The notes below the pieces were generated by a model. That model made no database searches, was not told where the DNA came from, and saw only the letters and a list, made by a program, of their open reading frames with translations. From NCBI GenBank assembly GCA_001897475.1, contig MKSY01000028.1, forward strand, positions 1 through 39,923: DNA of 39,923 nt, read 5' to 3'. Both the position numbers and the translations under genes were made by a program. This stretch comes from Alphaproteobacteria bacterium 43-37. Its GTDB lineage: Bacteria > Pseudomonadota > Alphaproteobacteria > 43-37. Of this stretch, positions 24,875-35,605 are shown piece by piece. The first letter of the stretch is position 1. Every line of letters starts with the position of its first letter.

Positions 24875-26968
24875 CTACGAACTTACACTATCTTCAATAG
24901 ATTTCATGCTCAACTTGATCTTGCCACGCTCATCATGACCGATCACTTTAACTTTCACAACATCACCAACTTTAACCACGTCAGCAACTTTAGCTGGTCT
25001 GCCCGCTGAAAGTTCGGATATATGCACTAAGCCATCCCGTGTCCCAAGGAAGTTCACAAAAGCACCAAATTCCATCACCTTAACAACTTTGCCCGAGTAT
25101 ACTTCTCCAATTTCTGGTTCACAAGCAATAGCTTTAACTCTGGCCAATGCGGCGTCCAACGCCTCACTATTTGTGCTTGAAATACGCACTGTTCCATCAT
25201 CGTCGATGTCAATCTTAGCACCAGTCGTCTCGCAAATCTCACGAATAACCTTACCACCCGTTCCAATGACTTCACGAATTTTATCTTTTGGAATACTGAT
25301 GGTCACAATCCTAGGCGCATTTGAACTGACGGCCTCACGAGATCCATCAATACCCTTCGCCATTTCCTTCAAAATATGCAACCTGCCCTCGCAAGCTTGC
25401 TCTAGGGCCTGCTTCATAATTTCTTTAGTTATGCTCGTAATTTTGATATCCATCTGAAGAGCCGTCACACCATCTTGGGTACCAGCCACTTTAAAGTCCA
25501 TATCACCAAGGTGATCTTCATCACCTAAAATATCCGACAGGACAGCAAACTTTTTCCCTTCTTTAATAAGCCCCATCGCAATACCAGCAACAGCTTTTGG
25601 CAAAGGAACACCAGCATCCATCATTGACAATGAAGCTCCACATACTGTGGCCATAGAGGATGAACCATTGGACTCTGTAATTTCCGAAACCACACGGATG
25701 GTATAAGGAAACGCATCACGATTCGGCAACATCGGACGAATGGCACGCCATGCTAAACGACCATGGCCTATTTCGCGACGCCCTGGGCTTGAGAGGCGGC
25801 CAACTTCACCGACAGAAAATGGTGGGAAGTTATAGTGCAGCATAAAATGCTCTCTATATTCTCCCTCCAACGCATCGATGATTTGTTCATCTTGCGCTGT
25901 TCCCAAAGTTGCGACAACCAATGCTTGTGTTTCACCGCGTGTAAACAATGCCGACCCATGGGTTTTAGGAAGCAAACCAACCTCAGAAACAATAGGACGA
26001 ATGGTTTTGGTATCACGGCCATCAATACGCTGGCCAGACTTAAGAATGTCTTGACGAACAATCTGCGCTTCAAGAGCTTTAAACGCTGAACCAATCACGA
26101 CAGAATCAAATCCTTGCTCAGTGAATTTTTCAATGGCTTGAGATTTAGCTGCATCAATTTTTTTGTAACGATTTTGTTTAACTTTTTCCTTATAAGCCTC
26201 ACGAAGGGTAGCCTCAAATTCAGCTTCTAAGGCTTCTTTCATCTTAGCAACTTCTGCTGACTCTTCAGGAATTTCCCATGGCTCGTGTGCACACTCTTCA
26301 GCCATCTGAATGATGAGATCAATAACAGGCTGATAATTCTCATGACCAAACATAACGGCATCAAGCATAACTTTTTCAGATAACTCTTTGGCCTCTGACT
26401 CAACCATAAGAACGCCTTCTTGGGTACCAGCCACGACTAAGTCAAGGTCAGACTCTTCTAACTGCTCAACCGTTGGGTTTAAAATAAACGTTCCATCTTT
26501 ATACCCAACCTTTACGCCACCAACTGGCCCTAAAAATGGGAGACCAGATAATGTCAAAGCAGCCGAAGCACCAACCAGTGCAACGATATCCGAGTCATTC
26601 TCTAAATCATAACTTAAGACGGTACAAACAACCTGTACTTCGTGATGAAAGCCTTCCACGAAAAGCGGCCGGATAGGACGATCAATGAGCCTGGAAACCA
26701 ATGTTTCTTTCTCACTGGGCCTACCTTCTCGCTTGAAAAAACCGCCTGGGATCTTTCCAACTGAAAAGCTTTTTTCTTGGTAATGAACACTAAGCGGTAA
26801 AAAATCAATACCTGGAGTTGCGGCCTTTGCGCCAACTACCGTGCACAAGACTGACGTCTCACCGTAAGTTGCTACAACCGATCCTGTAGCTTGGCGAGCA
26901 ATTTTGCCGGTTTCAAGCTTAAGCTGACGACCACCCCAATTGAGTGTTTTTGTTATGATGTTAAACAT
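24875..26968 (-). CDS. pnp: Polyribonucleotide nucleotidyltransferase (PNPase)
   Basis: PNPase, 697 aa, degrades RNA 3' to 5' by phosphorolysis. Domains in order: RNase PH 1 (about 10-140), the alpha-helical linker, RNase PH 2 (about 320-540; [23 protein letters not shown]), KH ([20 protein letters not shown], about 560-610) and S1 ([20 protein letters not shown], about 620-690). [21 protein letters not shown] carries the catalytic Asp residues. Full length. It follows rpsO with a terminator-like hairpin between, the layout in which PNPase autoregulates in other bacteria. Confidence 0.98.
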   Translation of the reverse strand: MFNIITKTLNWGGRQLKLETGKIARQATGSVVATYGETSVLCTVVGAKAATPGIDFLPLSVHYQEKSFSVGKIPGGFFKREGRPSEKETLVSRLIDRPIRPLFVEGFHHEVQVVCTVLSYDLENDSDIVALVGASAALTLSGLPFLGPVGGVKVGYKDGTFILNPTVEQLEESDLDLVVAGTQEGVLMVESEAKELSEKVMLDAVMFGHENYQPVIDLIIQMAEECAHEPWEIPEESAEVAKMKEALEAEFEATLREAYKEKVKQNRYKKIDAAKSQAIEKFTEQGFDSVVIGSAFKALEAQIVRQDILKSGQRIDGRDTKTIRPIVSEVGLLPKTHGSALFTRGETQALVVATLGTAQDEQIIDALEGEYREHFMLHYNFPPFSVGEVGRLSSPGRREIGHGRLAWRAIRPMLPNRDAFPYTIRVVSEITESNGSSSMATVCGASLSMMDAGVPLPKAVAGIAMGLIKEGKKFAVLSDILGDEDHLGDMDFKVAGTQDGVTALQMDIKITSITKEIMKQALEQACEGRLHILKEMAKGIDGSREAVSSNAPRIVTISIPKDKIREVIGTGGKVIREICETTGAKIDIDDDGTVRISSTNSEALDAALARVKAIACEPEIGEVYSGKVVKVMEFGAFVNFLGTRDGLVHISELSAGRPAKVADVVKVGDVVKVKVIGHDERGKIKLSMKSIEDSVSS

Positions 26969-27003
26969 AGATATCTGTAATTCCTTGTATGTATTTTAGC
27001 AAA

Positions 27004-27022
27004 AAAGGGGCCAAGCCCCTTT
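27004..27022 (-). terminator. Hairpin between rpsO and pnp
   Basis: AAAGGGGC (27004-27011) pairs with GCCCCTTT (27015-27022) across a 3-base loop. On the minus strand a T run follows (27006-27001). It can end the rpsO transcript or act as a processing site before pnp. Confidence 0.75.
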
Positions 27023-27033
27023 ATTCGCACCGA

Positions 27034-27303
27034 TTAACGACGTAAGCCTAATCTTTGAATAAGATCCTCATATCGGCTTTGATCTTTACTTTTTAGATAG
27101 TCCAATAACCGGCGCCTTTTACTGACCATAGAAAGGAGCCCTCGGCGTGAGTGAAAATCTTTCTTATGAGTGCCTAAATGCTCCGTTAAATTCTTAATCC
27201 GCTCAGATAAGACTGCCACTTGGACCTCTGGAGAACCAGTATCTTTATCGCCACGGGAAAAATCTTTAATAACTTGTGTTTTCTTTTGTGCTTCAATCGA
27301 CAT
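27034..27303 (-). CDS. rpsO: 30S ribosomal protein S15
   Basis: S15, 89 aa, binds the central domain of 16S rRNA. The family signature is complete ([46 protein letters not shown]). I start at MSIEAQKK (ATG 27303), with GAGG 7 bases upstream. The first 11 bases overlap the end of truB, so the two are translated together. Normal length. Confidence 0.98.
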   Translation of the reverse strand: MSIEAQKKTQVIKDFSRGDKDTGSPEVQVAVLSERIKNLTEHLGTHKKDFHSRRGLLSMVSKRRRLLDYLKSKDQSRYEDLIQRLGLRR

Positions 27304-28198
27304 CGTCAACCTCAATTATGTTAAATACTCTCTTTGGGTAAAGCTTTTGCCCTTCAGTCATACCTAATGCCAAAGCCTCTCCTCGAAAACAACACAAGAT
27401 GACTTGACCTGGCTGGCATGCGCCATCAAAGTTTACGGCAACCGCTCGTCCTTTTATAAGGCCGCGGGCCGTTTCTTGATCCACGTGAATGACCGGGATG
27501 TCGTCCAGAGCATCGGGAATCAGTATAAAGCCATGACCTTGCCCAAGACTATGCCCGAGATTTTTTAGATAATCCAGAGAAATCGCATTCTGAACATCAA
27601 TTTTACCAATTTGGACCCGACGCAAGCGATTAACGCAGCCTAAAGCCTCCAAGGATTGTGCTAAATCCCTTGCTAAAGACCGCACATACGTCCCCTTCGC
27701 ACAGTGAACTCTAAACCATGTTTCAGCTTCTCCAGCACCTTTTAGTATCTCAAACTCATAAACCTCAACTTCTCTTGAAGGTATTGCCACCTTAATACCC
27801 TGCCGCGCCAACTTATAGCACCTATCCCCATTCACTTTAATGGCCGAATATTGCGGCGGAACTTGTTGGATCTTTCCTCGAAAAAGAGGCAAAGATGCAG
27901 CAATAGCCTCAGCTGTCGGGATAACGGTTGACCGCGCTAATTGCCGCCCTACAATATCATCTGTATCGGTTTCAATCCCCCAAACAATACTGAATTCATA
28001 AACTTTATGTGCCTGAAGGATATAAGGGACTGTCTTGGTAGCTTCCCCCAAAGCTATGGGCAAAACCCCGGTAGCATTCGGATCGAGAGTGCCAGCATGA
28101 CCTACCTTTTTGGTTTTGGTTAACCGCCTTACCTCAGCAACCACGCCAGCCGATGAAATCCCCTGAGGTTTATCAATAATGATCCATCCATGCCACAT
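27293..28198 (-). CDS. truB: tRNA pseudouridine(55) synthase TruB
   Basis: TruB, 301 aa, makes pseudouridine 55 in the T-loop of tRNAs. The catalytic segment is [15 protein letters not shown] (Asp in GTLD), with KPQGISS ahead of it and [33 protein letters not shown] after it. The C-terminal part (about 230-290) is the PUA-like domain. It is the first gene of the truB-rpsO-pnp block, which in many bacteria follows rbfA but here faces away from it. Confidence 0.97.
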   Translation of the reverse strand: MWHGWIIIDKPQGISSAGVVAEVRRLTKTKKVGHAGTLDPNATGVLPIALGEATKTVPYILQAHKVYEFSIVWGIETDTDDIVGRQLARSTVIPTAEAIAASLPLFRGKIQQVPPQYSAIKVNGDRCYKLARQGIKVAIPSREVEVYEFEILKGAGEAETWFRVHCAKGTYVRSLARDLAQSLEALGCVNRLRRVQIGKIDVQNAISLDYLKNLGHSLGQGHGFILIPDALDDIPVIHVDQETARGLIKGRAVAVNFDGACQPGQVILCCFRGEALALGMTEGQKLYPKRVFNIIEVDDVD

Positions 28199-28389
28199 TC
28201 ATAAGTGTCCTTTTTGTCAAGCCGAGTTAACCTAAAGCGCGACTATCTTAAATACAATCGTTTTTTGTTAACCAACTCGCCATTAAAATCGTCATTAAAA
28301 AAAATTTTAATAAATTTCAATCTAATATCAGCGGGCTGCACCAGATTTATTGTTTCAACCTTAAGCAATGATTGACAGGCCGGAACAAA

Positions 28390-29964
28390 ATGTGTCTTTG
28401 TTCTAAAAACACCTGTTCATTGAAAGTTTATGCCGTGGCACGTTTGCTCGTTAAACAACCCGAAGGATTCTGGGGTATTATTCTAGCAGAATTATGGGAG
28501 CGATTTAGTTTTTATGGACTCCGCTCGTTTCTAGTCCTTTTTATGACTCACCGATTACTTTACACCGACGACTTGGCCCTACGCACCTATGCGACCTTTA
28601 TGGCCTTGATATACCTTGCGCCTCTTATTGGCGGCTATTTGGCAGACCGCTTCTTAGGCAAGAAGATATCTGTCGCCATAGGTATTTTCCATATGATTAT
28701 TTGCTATAACATCTTATTTTTCCTAGATAGTCAGTATTTTAATCTTGGCCTAGCTTTTCTCGTATTGGGTACGGGTTATTTTAAGTCAAATATCGTCTCA
28801 ATGGTCGGCAGCCAATTCACAAGCAACGACCCTCGCCGTGACTCAGGATTTACGTATTTTTACACAGCTGTAAATCTTGGCGCACTACTCGCCCCCCTAT
28901 GTGGGTTCTTTGCCCAAAAACCAGACTTGATCTTCAAAATCATCAACCGCCTGTCTGGCAACACATCCCCAATTAGCGCAGGCAGCACACCATATTGGGA
29001 AGTAGGTTTTTTTATTGCCGGACTGGTTATTTTAATTAGCTTTGTAGTTTTCATTTTTTTTGGCAACAAAGCAAAGATTGCTGAGAATGAGTTGGTTATT
29101 GCAACACCCACTTGGCTTAAGAGCACCATTAGCATCTTAACGCTTGCTTTTGTGATCCCCATATACTTTATAATTCAAAACCACAGCCTCATGGATGTCA
29201 TTGTTATTTCTGCTGGCATCATTTCTGTAGTATACTGGATTGTCATAAGCTTACGCTGCCCCATTTATCAGAAAAACGCCCTACTGGTATGCCTAGGCCT
29301 TATGCTCTGCAATATGTGCTTTATGGCTATATTAGAGCAAGGCGGTGGCTCCATAGCACTATTCATCGAACGCAATATCAACAAAGAGATTTTCGGCCTA
29401 ACCATCCCATCTTCTGTTTTTCAAGGGATTAATCCGCTATTTGTCACTCTTATGGGCCCTATGTTTGCCATACTCTGGAACAGGCTGTCCTTGAAAGGCA
29501 AGAACATAGGCGCACCTATGCAGTTTGGCCTTTCTCTTGCGCAAATTGGCATTGCCCTGTTGATTTTATCACTGGGCTGTTTCTTATCAAAATCAACCGG
29601 CATTGTTCCTTTAGGATGGCTCCTTTTGTCTTCTTTTTTTATCTCATCAGGAGAGTTATTTATTTCACCCATCGGACTATCCTTAATAACGCGCATTGCG
29701 CCGACTAAATACACGAGCGCCATGTCTGCCATATGGTTCTTATCGTATGCATTTGCAAATTACATAGGCGGAACGTTCGCCCAGCTCTTCATGAGCGTCC
29801 CCAGTAACGGTAGCAGCCCGATCGAACCAAAAACCTCCATACTGGTATATAGCAACGCCTTTAACACAATGGGATTAACAGCATTACTATTTGGCCTTGT
29901 AACCATGCTAGCAGCATCACGGCTCAACAAAACCCTACAAAAGAATGCTGAACAAACCCATTAG
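28390..29964 (+). CDS. POT/PTR2-family peptide transporter
   Basis: A 524-aa proton-coupled oligopeptide transporter of the major facilitator superfamily, with about 12-14 membrane helices. The family markers are ELWERFSFYGLRSFLVLFMT (the ExxERFxxY proton/substrate site), GGYLADRFLGKK between helices 2 and 3, and GTGYFKSNIVSMVGSQF, then FTYFYTAVNLGALLAPL. The ATG at 28390 is used; a TTG at 28372 would add six residues. It would bring di- and tripeptides in with protons. It sits between the divergent halves of the translation gene block. No function beyond peptide uptake can be read. Confidence 0.92.
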   Translation: MCLCSKNTCSLKVYAVARLLVKQPEGFWGIILAELWERFSFYGLRSFLVLFMTHRLLYTDDLALRTYATFMALIYLAPLIGGYLADRFLGKKISVAIGIFHMIICYNILFFLDSQYFNLGLAFLVLGTGYFKSNIVSMVGSQFTSNDPRRDSGFTYFYTAVNLGALLAPLCGFFAQKPDLIFKIINRLSGNTSPISAGSTPYWEVGFFIAGLVILISFVVFIFFGNKAKIAENELVIATPTWLKSTISILTLAFVIPIYFIIQNHSLMDVIVISAGIISVVYWIVISLRCPIYQKNALLVCLGLMLCNMCFMAILEQGGGSIALFIERNINKEIFGLTIPSSVFQGINPLFVTLMGPMFAILWNRLSLKGKNIGAPMQFGLSLAQIGIALLILSLGCFLSKSTGIVPLGWLLLSSFFISSGELFISPIGLSLITRIAPTKYTSAMSAIWFLSYAFANYIGGTFAQLFMSVPSNGSSPIEPKTSILVYSNAFNTMGLTALLFGLVTMLAASRLNKTLQKNAEQTH

Positions 29965-30026
29965 GAGTTAACTTTATTCACAAAAAAAATCTTGCATTTG
30001 GAGGATTTTTTCTGTAATAAGTCTTT

Positions 30027-30055
30027 AAAAGGTGGGTTAAACCCACCTTTTTTTG
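30027..30055 (+). terminator. Terminator between the transporter and rimP
   Basis: AAAAGGTGGGT (30027-30037) pairs perfectly with ACCCACCTTTT (30041-30051), with a 3-base loop, followed by more T. It ends the transporter transcript or attenuates read-through into rimP, whose ATG lies 19 bases further on. Confidence 0.85.
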
Positions 30056-30073
30056 TTGTTTGGAATAGATATA

Positions 30074-30589
30074 ATGTCAATCATAGATCAAATTGTTCAT
30101 ATTTCTGAAGGCGCGCTCGAATCAATGGGCTACGAAATTGTTCGTGTTCTGTTGTCTGGTAAGCATCGTCCTACGTTACAAGTCATGATTGATAGATTAG
30201 ACGGCCAGAATATCAGTATTGATGACTGCGTGAGCGTAAGCCACACGCTGTCAACCATTCTTGATGTTGAAGATCTCATCCAAGAATCTTACCACTTAGA
30301 AATAACCTCACCAGGATTAGATCGCCCTCTCACAAAACTACCTCACTTTGCAAAATTTATTGGCTCTTACATTAAGCTTGAAACCAAGCTCCCCATCAAT
30401 GGACAACGGAAATTTCAAGGAAAAATTGCCAACGTAGACGGATCTACAATTTTGCTAGAAATTTTGCTTGAAGATGGTACGCATACTGTGAATACCTTTG
30501 ACTATGCAGACGTACTAAAATCAAAAATTTTTCATGAACCACCCTCTTCTGCTCGCCAGAAAACTAATAAACCTAAGGAAAAAAGATGA
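30074..30589 (+). CDS. rimP: Ribosome maturation factor RimP
   Basis: RimP, 171 aa, acts in 30S subunit maturation. ALESMGYEIVRVLLSG, LQVMIDRLDGQNISIDDCVSVSHTLSTILD and YHLEITSPGLDRPLTKLPHFAKFIG are the family signatures. I use the ATG at 30074, because an upstream TTG at 30053 lies in the T run of the terminator. The stop overlaps the nusA start (ATGA). It is the first gene of the nusA operon. The tail is Lys-rich. Confidence 0.95.
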   Translation: MSIIDQIVHISEGALESMGYEIVRVLLSGKHRPTLQVMIDRLDGQNISIDDCVSVSHTLSTILDVEDLIQESYHLEITSPGLDRPLTKLPHFAKFIGSYIKLETKLPINGQRKFQGKIANVDGSTILLEILLEDGTHTVNTFDYADVLKSKIFHEPPSSARQKTNKPKEKR

Positions 30590-32103
30590 CACAATTTTCA
30601 TCTCGAATTATTCGACAGGACCTCTTAAATGTCGCCGATACTGTTGCACGCGAGAAAGGCATTGATCGCGACAGCGTTATCGAAGCTATGGAAATGGCGC
30701 TGCAAAAGGCAGCTCGCGCAAAATATGGTTTTGAGATTGATTTAAGGGTTTCCATTGATCGTCTAAGCGGTGAGATCATTTTAAATCGCATTCTAACAGT
30801 TGTTGAAGAAGTTCATAATCCAAGTACGGAAATTTCTTTAGCCGAGGCCCAATTAAAGTCCCCAAGCAACCAGCTTGGTGACGAGCTGAAAGATCCACTC
30901 CCACCGATGGATTTTGGACGTGTTGCGGCACAAACAGCAAAGCAGGTTGTTGTGCAGCGCGTCAGAGATGTTGAACGTGAAAAACAATATGAAGAATTTA
31001 AAGATAAAATTGGTGATGTTGTTAACGGCCTCATAAGGCGAGTCGAATACGGCAACCTCTTTTTAGACCTTGGGCGCGGCGAAGGATTGTTGCGCAGAGA
31101 TGATCTCATTCCTCGAGAAACATACAGGGCAGGAGATCGTATCCGCGCTTACATCTATGATGTACGCAAAGAAACAAAGGGCCCTCAAGTCTTTTTATCT
31201 CGAAACCACAACCAATTCATGGTCAAGCTGTTTGCTCAAGAAGTCCCAGAAATATACGATGGCGTTATTGAGATTAAATCTGTCGCCCGCGATCCTGGCA
31301 GCCGAGCAAAAATTGCCGTTTTTACAGCAGATCACTCCATCGACCCTGTAGGCGCCTGTGTTGGCATGAGAGGAAGCCGAGTTCAAGCCGTAGTCAATGA
31401 ACTACAAGGCGAGAAAATTGACATCGTCCCCTGGTCTTCTAACCCAGCAACATTTGTTGTGAATGCATTAGCGCCTGCTGAAGTCATTAAAGTAGTCATG
31501 GACGAAGAGGCTGGAAGAATTGAAGTTGTTGTTCCCGATGAGCAACTCAGCCTTGCCATTGGTAGGCGCGGCCAAAATGTCCGTTTGGCCTCTCAACTAA
31601 CTGGTTGGACTATCGACATCCTAACAGAAAAAGAGGAGTCCGAGAAAAGGACCGAAGAGCTGAAGACAAAATCCGCACACTTTATTGAAGCTTTGAATGT
31701 GGATGAGGTTGTGGCTCACTTGCTTGTTGGAGAAGGCTTTTCTACAGTTGAAGAAATTGCCTTTGTTCACCCCGATGATCTTCGCAGCATAGAAGGCTTT
31801 GACGATGAAATTGCTGGGGAACTTCAAGCTCGCGCTCAAAAGAACCTGAAAGAAACTGAAGCAAAGTTGACTCAAGCCTATAAGGATCTCGGCGTCGAAG
31901 AAAGTATGCTCGAGTTGGGAGCCCTTACACCAGCTATGTTGGTAAAGTTAGGTGAGAACAAAATTAAAACGCAAGATGATTTTGCAGAACTAGCTGTCGA
32001 TGAAGTCAAAGAAATTCTGTCAGGATTTAATATCCATGACGAAACAATTGGTGCTATCATCATGAAAGCTCGCGCAAAATGGTTCGAGGATCCCGCTTCT
32101 TAA
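30586..32103 (+). CDS. nusA: Transcription termination/antitermination factor NusA
   Basis: NusA, 505 aa, binds RNA polymerase and modulates pausing, termination and antitermination. Domains: N-terminal RNAP-binding (about 1-130), S1 (about 140-205, [18 protein letters not shown]), KH1 (about 230-295, [17 protein letters not shown]), KH2 (about 300-365, [18 protein letters not shown]) and a C-terminal acidic helical region (about 370-500) with repeated helix-hairpin-helix segments such as [28 protein letters not shown] lies close before the ATG. Overlaps rimP by four bases. Confidence 0.98.
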   Translation: MTQFSSRIIRQDLLNVADTVAREKGIDRDSVIEAMEMALQKAARAKYGFEIDLRVSIDRLSGEIILNRILTVVEEVHNPSTEISLAEAQLKSPSNQLGDELKDPLPPMDFGRVAAQTAKQVVVQRVRDVEREKQYEEFKDKIGDVVNGLIRRVEYGNLFLDLGRGEGLLRRDDLIPRETYRAGDRIRAYIYDVRKETKGPQVFLSRNHNQFMVKLFAQEVPEIYDGVIEIKSVARDPGSRAKIAVFTADHSIDPVGACVGMRGSRVQAVVNELQGEKIDIVPWSSNPATFVVNALAPAEVIKVVMDEEAGRIEVVVPDEQLSLAIGRRGQNVRLASQLTGWTIDILTEKEESEKRTEELKTKSAHFIEALNVDEVVAHLLVGEGFSTVEEIAFVHPDDLRSIEGFDDEIAGELQARAQKNLKETEAKLTQAYKDLGVEESMLELGALTPAMLVKLGENKIKTQDDFAELAVDEVKEILSGFNIHDETIGAIIMKARAKWFEDPAS

Positions 32104-32141
32104 AAACGGCGAGATGTCTCATTTAAAGGTGAATAAAAAAC

Positions 32142-34610
32142 ATGGCAGACAAAGATAATCCAGAAACGAAAATAACCCTTGGTTTATCTAAACAGATAGA
32201 CCTTAAAAAAAATCCTGAATCTGGTCAGGTTAGGCAGAGCTTTTCCCATGGCCGAAGCAAGACGGTAACGGTTGAAGTTAAGAAAAAGCGCTTTGTTTCC
32301 CAAACCGATGCGGGTGCTCCTCAACCAGCGGATAGAGCTGATTCAGCCCAATCACAAGGACGATTAACCAATAAGGAATGGGATACGCGCCTTAAGGCCC
32401 TCCAAACAGCCAGAAAGGCTGAGACTGAAGATACTTTCGTTGAGTCAGAAGAACTCCATGAGGAGAAACAAGTCAAGGTCGGCACACCGGTTTATGATAC
32501 AGCTAAACCCGCTGCCGCCCCTATCGATGCAGAAATTACAGAACCTTTAGTTGAAAAACCTAAGTCTACGGCAACACAGCATCCACGACATGGGAGCCTT
32601 CCTAAAACTATTCGTGAAGATGACGAAGAAGACGAAGAACGCAACAATCGTTCGCCCTCTGTTGAGCAAAAACGCGTTGCTCCTGTAACTCGTCGGGACG
32701 AAAAAAGAAGGCCAAGCAAAGTATCGATAAATTCTCTCGATGATGACGGGGAAGAAAAGACTCGCACACGCAGCCTAGCTTCTATGCGACGTGCAAAAGA
32801 AAAATTCAAGAATCGCTTACAGCATGACGATCCCTCAGCTCAGAAAATCATTCGTGAAGTTATCGTTCCTGAAACTATCAGCGTACAAGACCTTGCCAAT
32901 CGCATGGCCACACGTGGTGCAGATGTTGTCAAAAGCCTCATACGTATGGGGATGATGGTTACGATTAACCAATTTATCGATGCGGATACAGCTGAAATTA
33001 TTATTACAGAATACGGCCATAAAATTAAACGCGTATCAGATGCTGATGTTGAATTTGGCATCAAAGGCGAAGAGGACAATCCGCAAGATCTTCGCCCACG
33101 CGCACCGGTTGTTACCATCATGGGTCACGTTGATCACGGTAAAACCTCCTTGCTGGACGCACTTAGGAAAACAGATGTTGTCAGCTCAGAAGCCGGCGGT
33201 ATCACACAACACATTGGCGCCTATCAAGTCACGATGTCGAGTGGCAAAAAAATCACGTTTATTGATACCCCCGGTCACGCAGCCTTTACTGAAATGCGCG
33301 CTCGTGGAGCCAACGTTACTGACGTTGTCGTTTTAGTTGTGGCAGCGGATGATGGCATCAAAGAACAGACCATCGAAGCGATTCGCCATGCGAAAGCTGC
33401 CAAAGTACCAATTGTGGTTGCCATCAATAAAGTTGATAAACCTGACGCGCAACCTGATCGTGTTCGTATGGAACTCCTGCAACATGAAATTGTTGTAGAG
33501 AAATTAGGGGGCGATGTTTTGGATGTCGAAGTTTCGGCTAAAACATCCATCAATCTTGAGAAGCTTGAAGAAGCCATTTTGCTTCAATCAGAAATTCTAG
33601 ATCTTAACGCCAACCCAAGCCGCCCAGCAGAAGGTATTATTATTGAGGCCAAAATGGAACGTGGCCGCGGAGCTGTTGCCACGGTTTTGGTACAAAAAGG
33701 CAGCCTCAAAATTGGTGATATTTTTATTGCAGGCAATGAATGGGGCCGCGTACGCGCCCTTGTAGACGAGAGGGGCAATAAGAAAGACCGTGCTGGCCCA
33801 AGCGTCCCCGTTGAGGTTGTAGGCTTAACTGGCGTTCCTTTAGCTGGGGACGATTTCATAGTCCTGGGTGATGAAACCAAAGCGCGCCAAATTGCTGATT
33901 ATCGAAAGCAACGCCAGCGCGAACACTTAGCAGCAAGCAGAGGCCGCGGCACCATGGAACAAATGATGTCACAGATTGCTGCTGGCGAAACCAAAGAATT
34001 ACCTGTTTTAGTCAAATCGGATGTTCAAGGTTCATTGGAAGCCATTATTGGTAGTTTGGAAAAAATTACTGGATCCAACGAAGTATCTGTTCGCATTCTT
34101 CATGCAGCTGTCGGCGGGATCAATGAAAGTGATGTGACCTTAGCAAGCGCCTCTAATGCCATTATTGTTGGCTTCAATGTCCGCGCTAACCCACAAGCAC
34201 GCGATTTGGCAAAAAGAGACGAAGTTGATATTCGCTATTACTCAATCATTTATAATGTCATTGATGATATTAAAGCCGCCCTCAGTGGATTGCTCAGCCC
34301 AATCATGAAAGAAAAGTTCTTAGGCTACGCTTCCATCAGAGATGTTTTCAATATTACCAAAATTGGCAAAGTTGCTGGCTGTATGATAACCGAAGGAATT
34401 GTCAAACGCGGTGCCAAAGTTAGACTGTTGAGAGATAACGTAGTCATACACGAGGGCAGCTTAAAAACCCTCAAGCGCTTTAAGGACGAAGTCAAAGAAG
34501 TTAAAGATGGATTCGAGTGCGGAATGGCCTTTGAAAACTATCATGACATACGCGCTGGTGATGTGATCGAATGCTTCGAAATTGAAGAAATCGCTCGTAC
34601 TCTGGAATAA
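32142..34610 (+). CDS. infB: Translation initiation factor IF-2
   Basis: IF-2, 822 aa, a GTPase that brings initiator fMet-tRNA to the 30S subunit. The N-terminus (about 1-240) is highly charged and low-complexity, as usual. The G domain has GHVDHGKT (328-335), DTPGH and NKVD. Domains II-IV follow, with the C-terminal fMet-tRNA-binding part complete to IEEIARTLE. The gap from nusA is 38 bp, with no ylxR gene between. rbfA follows after 5 bp. Confidence 0.98.
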   Translation: MADKDNPETKITLGLSKQIDLKKNPESGQVRQSFSHGRSKTVTVEVKKKRFVSQTDAGAPQPADRADSAQSQGRLTNKEWDTRLKALQTARKAETEDTFVESEELHEEKQVKVGTPVYDTAKPAAAPIDAEITEPLVEKPKSTATQHPRHGSLPKTIREDDEEDEERNNRSPSVEQKRVAPVTRRDEKRRPSKVSINSLDDDGEEKTRTRSLASMRRAKEKFKNRLQHDDPSAQKIIREVIVPETISVQDLANRMATRGADVVKSLIRMGMMVTINQFIDADTAEIIITEYGHKIKRVSDADVEFGIKGEEDNPQDLRPRAPVVTIMGHVDHGKTSLLDALRKTDVVSSEAGGITQHIGAYQVTMSSGKKITFIDTPGHAAFTEMRARGANVTDVVVLVVAADDGIKEQTIEAIRHAKAAKVPIVVAINKVDKPDAQPDRVRMELLQHEIVVEKLGGDVLDVEVSAKTSINLEKLEEAILLQSEILDLNANPSRPAEGIIIEAKMERGRGAVATVLVQKGSLKIGDIFIAGNEWGRVRALVDERGNKKDRAGPSVPVEVVGLTGVPLAGDDFIVLGDETKARQIADYRKQRQREHLAASRGRGTMEQMMSQIAAGETKELPVLVKSDVQGSLEAIIGSLEKITGSNEVSVRILHAAVGGINESDVTLASASNAIIVGFNVRANPQARDLAKRDEVDIRYYSIIYNVIDDIKAALSGLLSPIMKEKFLGYASIRDVFNITKIGKVAGCMITEGIVKRGAKVRLLRDNVVIHEGSLKTLKRFKDEVKEVKDGFECGMAFENYHDIRAGDVIECFEIEEIARTLE

Positions 34611-34615
34611 AGATA

Positions 34616-34951
34616 ATGGCTCTATCCACACGTCAACTTAAAGTTGGGGAACTCGTTAAACGAATTCTCGCCACCAATATACATGACCTTGAATTCTATA
34701 AGATTGACCCAATGTCAGTTAGCGTTATGGAGGTGAAGATGAGCCCAGATTTGCGGCATGCACATGTTTATCTTTCCATTCACGCGGCAGAAGAACCCGA
34801 AAAAATTTTAACCGCGTTTAATGCGCTTGCTCCAGTCATCCAGAAAAAAATCGCCGTCGAATTAAGATTAAAATTCACCCCTAAGATGCGCTTTATTCTT
34901 GATACTACCCTTGAACAATCTTGGAAAATCGATCAACTGCTTAATAATTAG
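34616..34951 (+). CDS. rbfA: Ribosome-binding factor A
   Basis: RbfA, 111 aa, a KH-fold factor for late 30S maturation that binds near the 5' end of 16S rRNA. VGELVKRILATNIHD, VSVMEVKMSPDLRHAHVYLS and LRLKFTPKMRFILDTTLEQSWKIDQLL are the family blocks. It begins 5 bp after infB and is followed by an intrinsic terminator, so the operon ends here, unlike the usual continuation into truB. Confidence 0.96.
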   Translation: MALSTRQLKVGELVKRILATNIHDLEFYKIDPMSVSVMEVKMSPDLRHAHVYLSIHAAEEPEKILTAFNALAPVIQKKIAVELRLKFTPKMRFILDTTLEQSWKIDQLLNN

Positions 34952-34964
34952 GAAGCTTTAAGCC

Positions 34965-34993
34965 AAAAACCTCCACCATAGATGGAGGTTTTT
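34965..34993 (+). terminator. Terminator of the rimP-nusA-infB-rbfA operon
   Basis: AAAAACCTCCA (34965-34975) pairs perfectly with TGGAGGTTTTT (34983-34993), an 11-bp stem with a 7-base loop ending in T5, 14 bases after the rbfA stop. Confidence 0.9.
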
Positions 34994-35080
34994 CATTATA
35001 CAAGCACACGATTATTAACTATTCCTTCATAATTCTTTAACTATTTTATTTGTATGTTTTGGAAATACATAGGTTTTCCA

Positions 35081-35605
35081 ATGAGAAAAAATAATACCAT
35101 TTTTATATACTCTACCCTGGCCTTAACGCTGATAACGCTTCTCGTTTCAATCTTAATGATTGGCGACACTAAAGAAACTTTGGTATCACTCTATAATTCA
35201 AACGATGCCGATGAAGCCAATAATCTCATGCGTTTGGCCTCAGAGTATGAAATAAAACAAGAACTCTCCAAAGCTGCGGAAAGTTACTTGAACGCTGGCA
35301 ATTATTTTGAAAAGGCTAAAAAGCTCGACGCAGCAGCTTTTGCTTTTAAAGTATCCGGACTTTTGTTTCAACGTCAAGCTGATGGGCAAAAAGCTCAAAT
35401 AGCTTTTATCAGGGCTATCGAGATTTACATAGGGACGAATTGCAATCACAAGGTTAGGGAAATAAGAAAAACTATGGCTGGCCTCCCTAACCTTTCTACC
35501 GATGTAGACAACCATCAGATAAAAAATAGCTCTGATACCAACCACAAGCTTGAGCCACTTCAAGCCAATTTAAGCTCCGATAATACACACCCATTGGGGC
35601 TTTAG
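35081..35605 (+). CDS. Membrane-anchored helical-repeat protein (TPR/SNAP-like), unknown
   Basis: An unrecognised protein of 174 aa with an N-terminal membrane anchor (about residues 6-27, inside YSTLALTLITLLVSILMIG) and a following alpha-helical region (about 40-125). AAESYLNAGNYFEKAKKLD, AAAFAFKVSGLLFQRQ and AQIAFIRAIEIY resemble TPR-type repeats and, in spacing and Ala/Tyr pattern, the repeats of eukaryotic alpha-SNAP. The C-terminal 40 residues are polar and likely disordered. I use the ATG at 35081; an in-frame ATG at 35054 lacks a ribosome site. A hairpin (35059-35065 with 35075-35081) exposes an AGG in its loop. A 10-bp hairpin at 35591-35616 holds the stop codon in its loop. Confidence 0.6.
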   Translation: MRKNNTIFIYSTLALTLITLLVSILMIGDTKETLVSLYNSNDADEANNLMRLASEYEIKQELSKAAESYLNAGNYFEKAKKLDAAAFAFKVSGLLFQRQADGQKAQIAFIRAIEIYIGTNCNHKVREIRKTMAGLPNLSTDVDNHQIKNSSDTNHKLEPLQANLSSDNTHPLGL

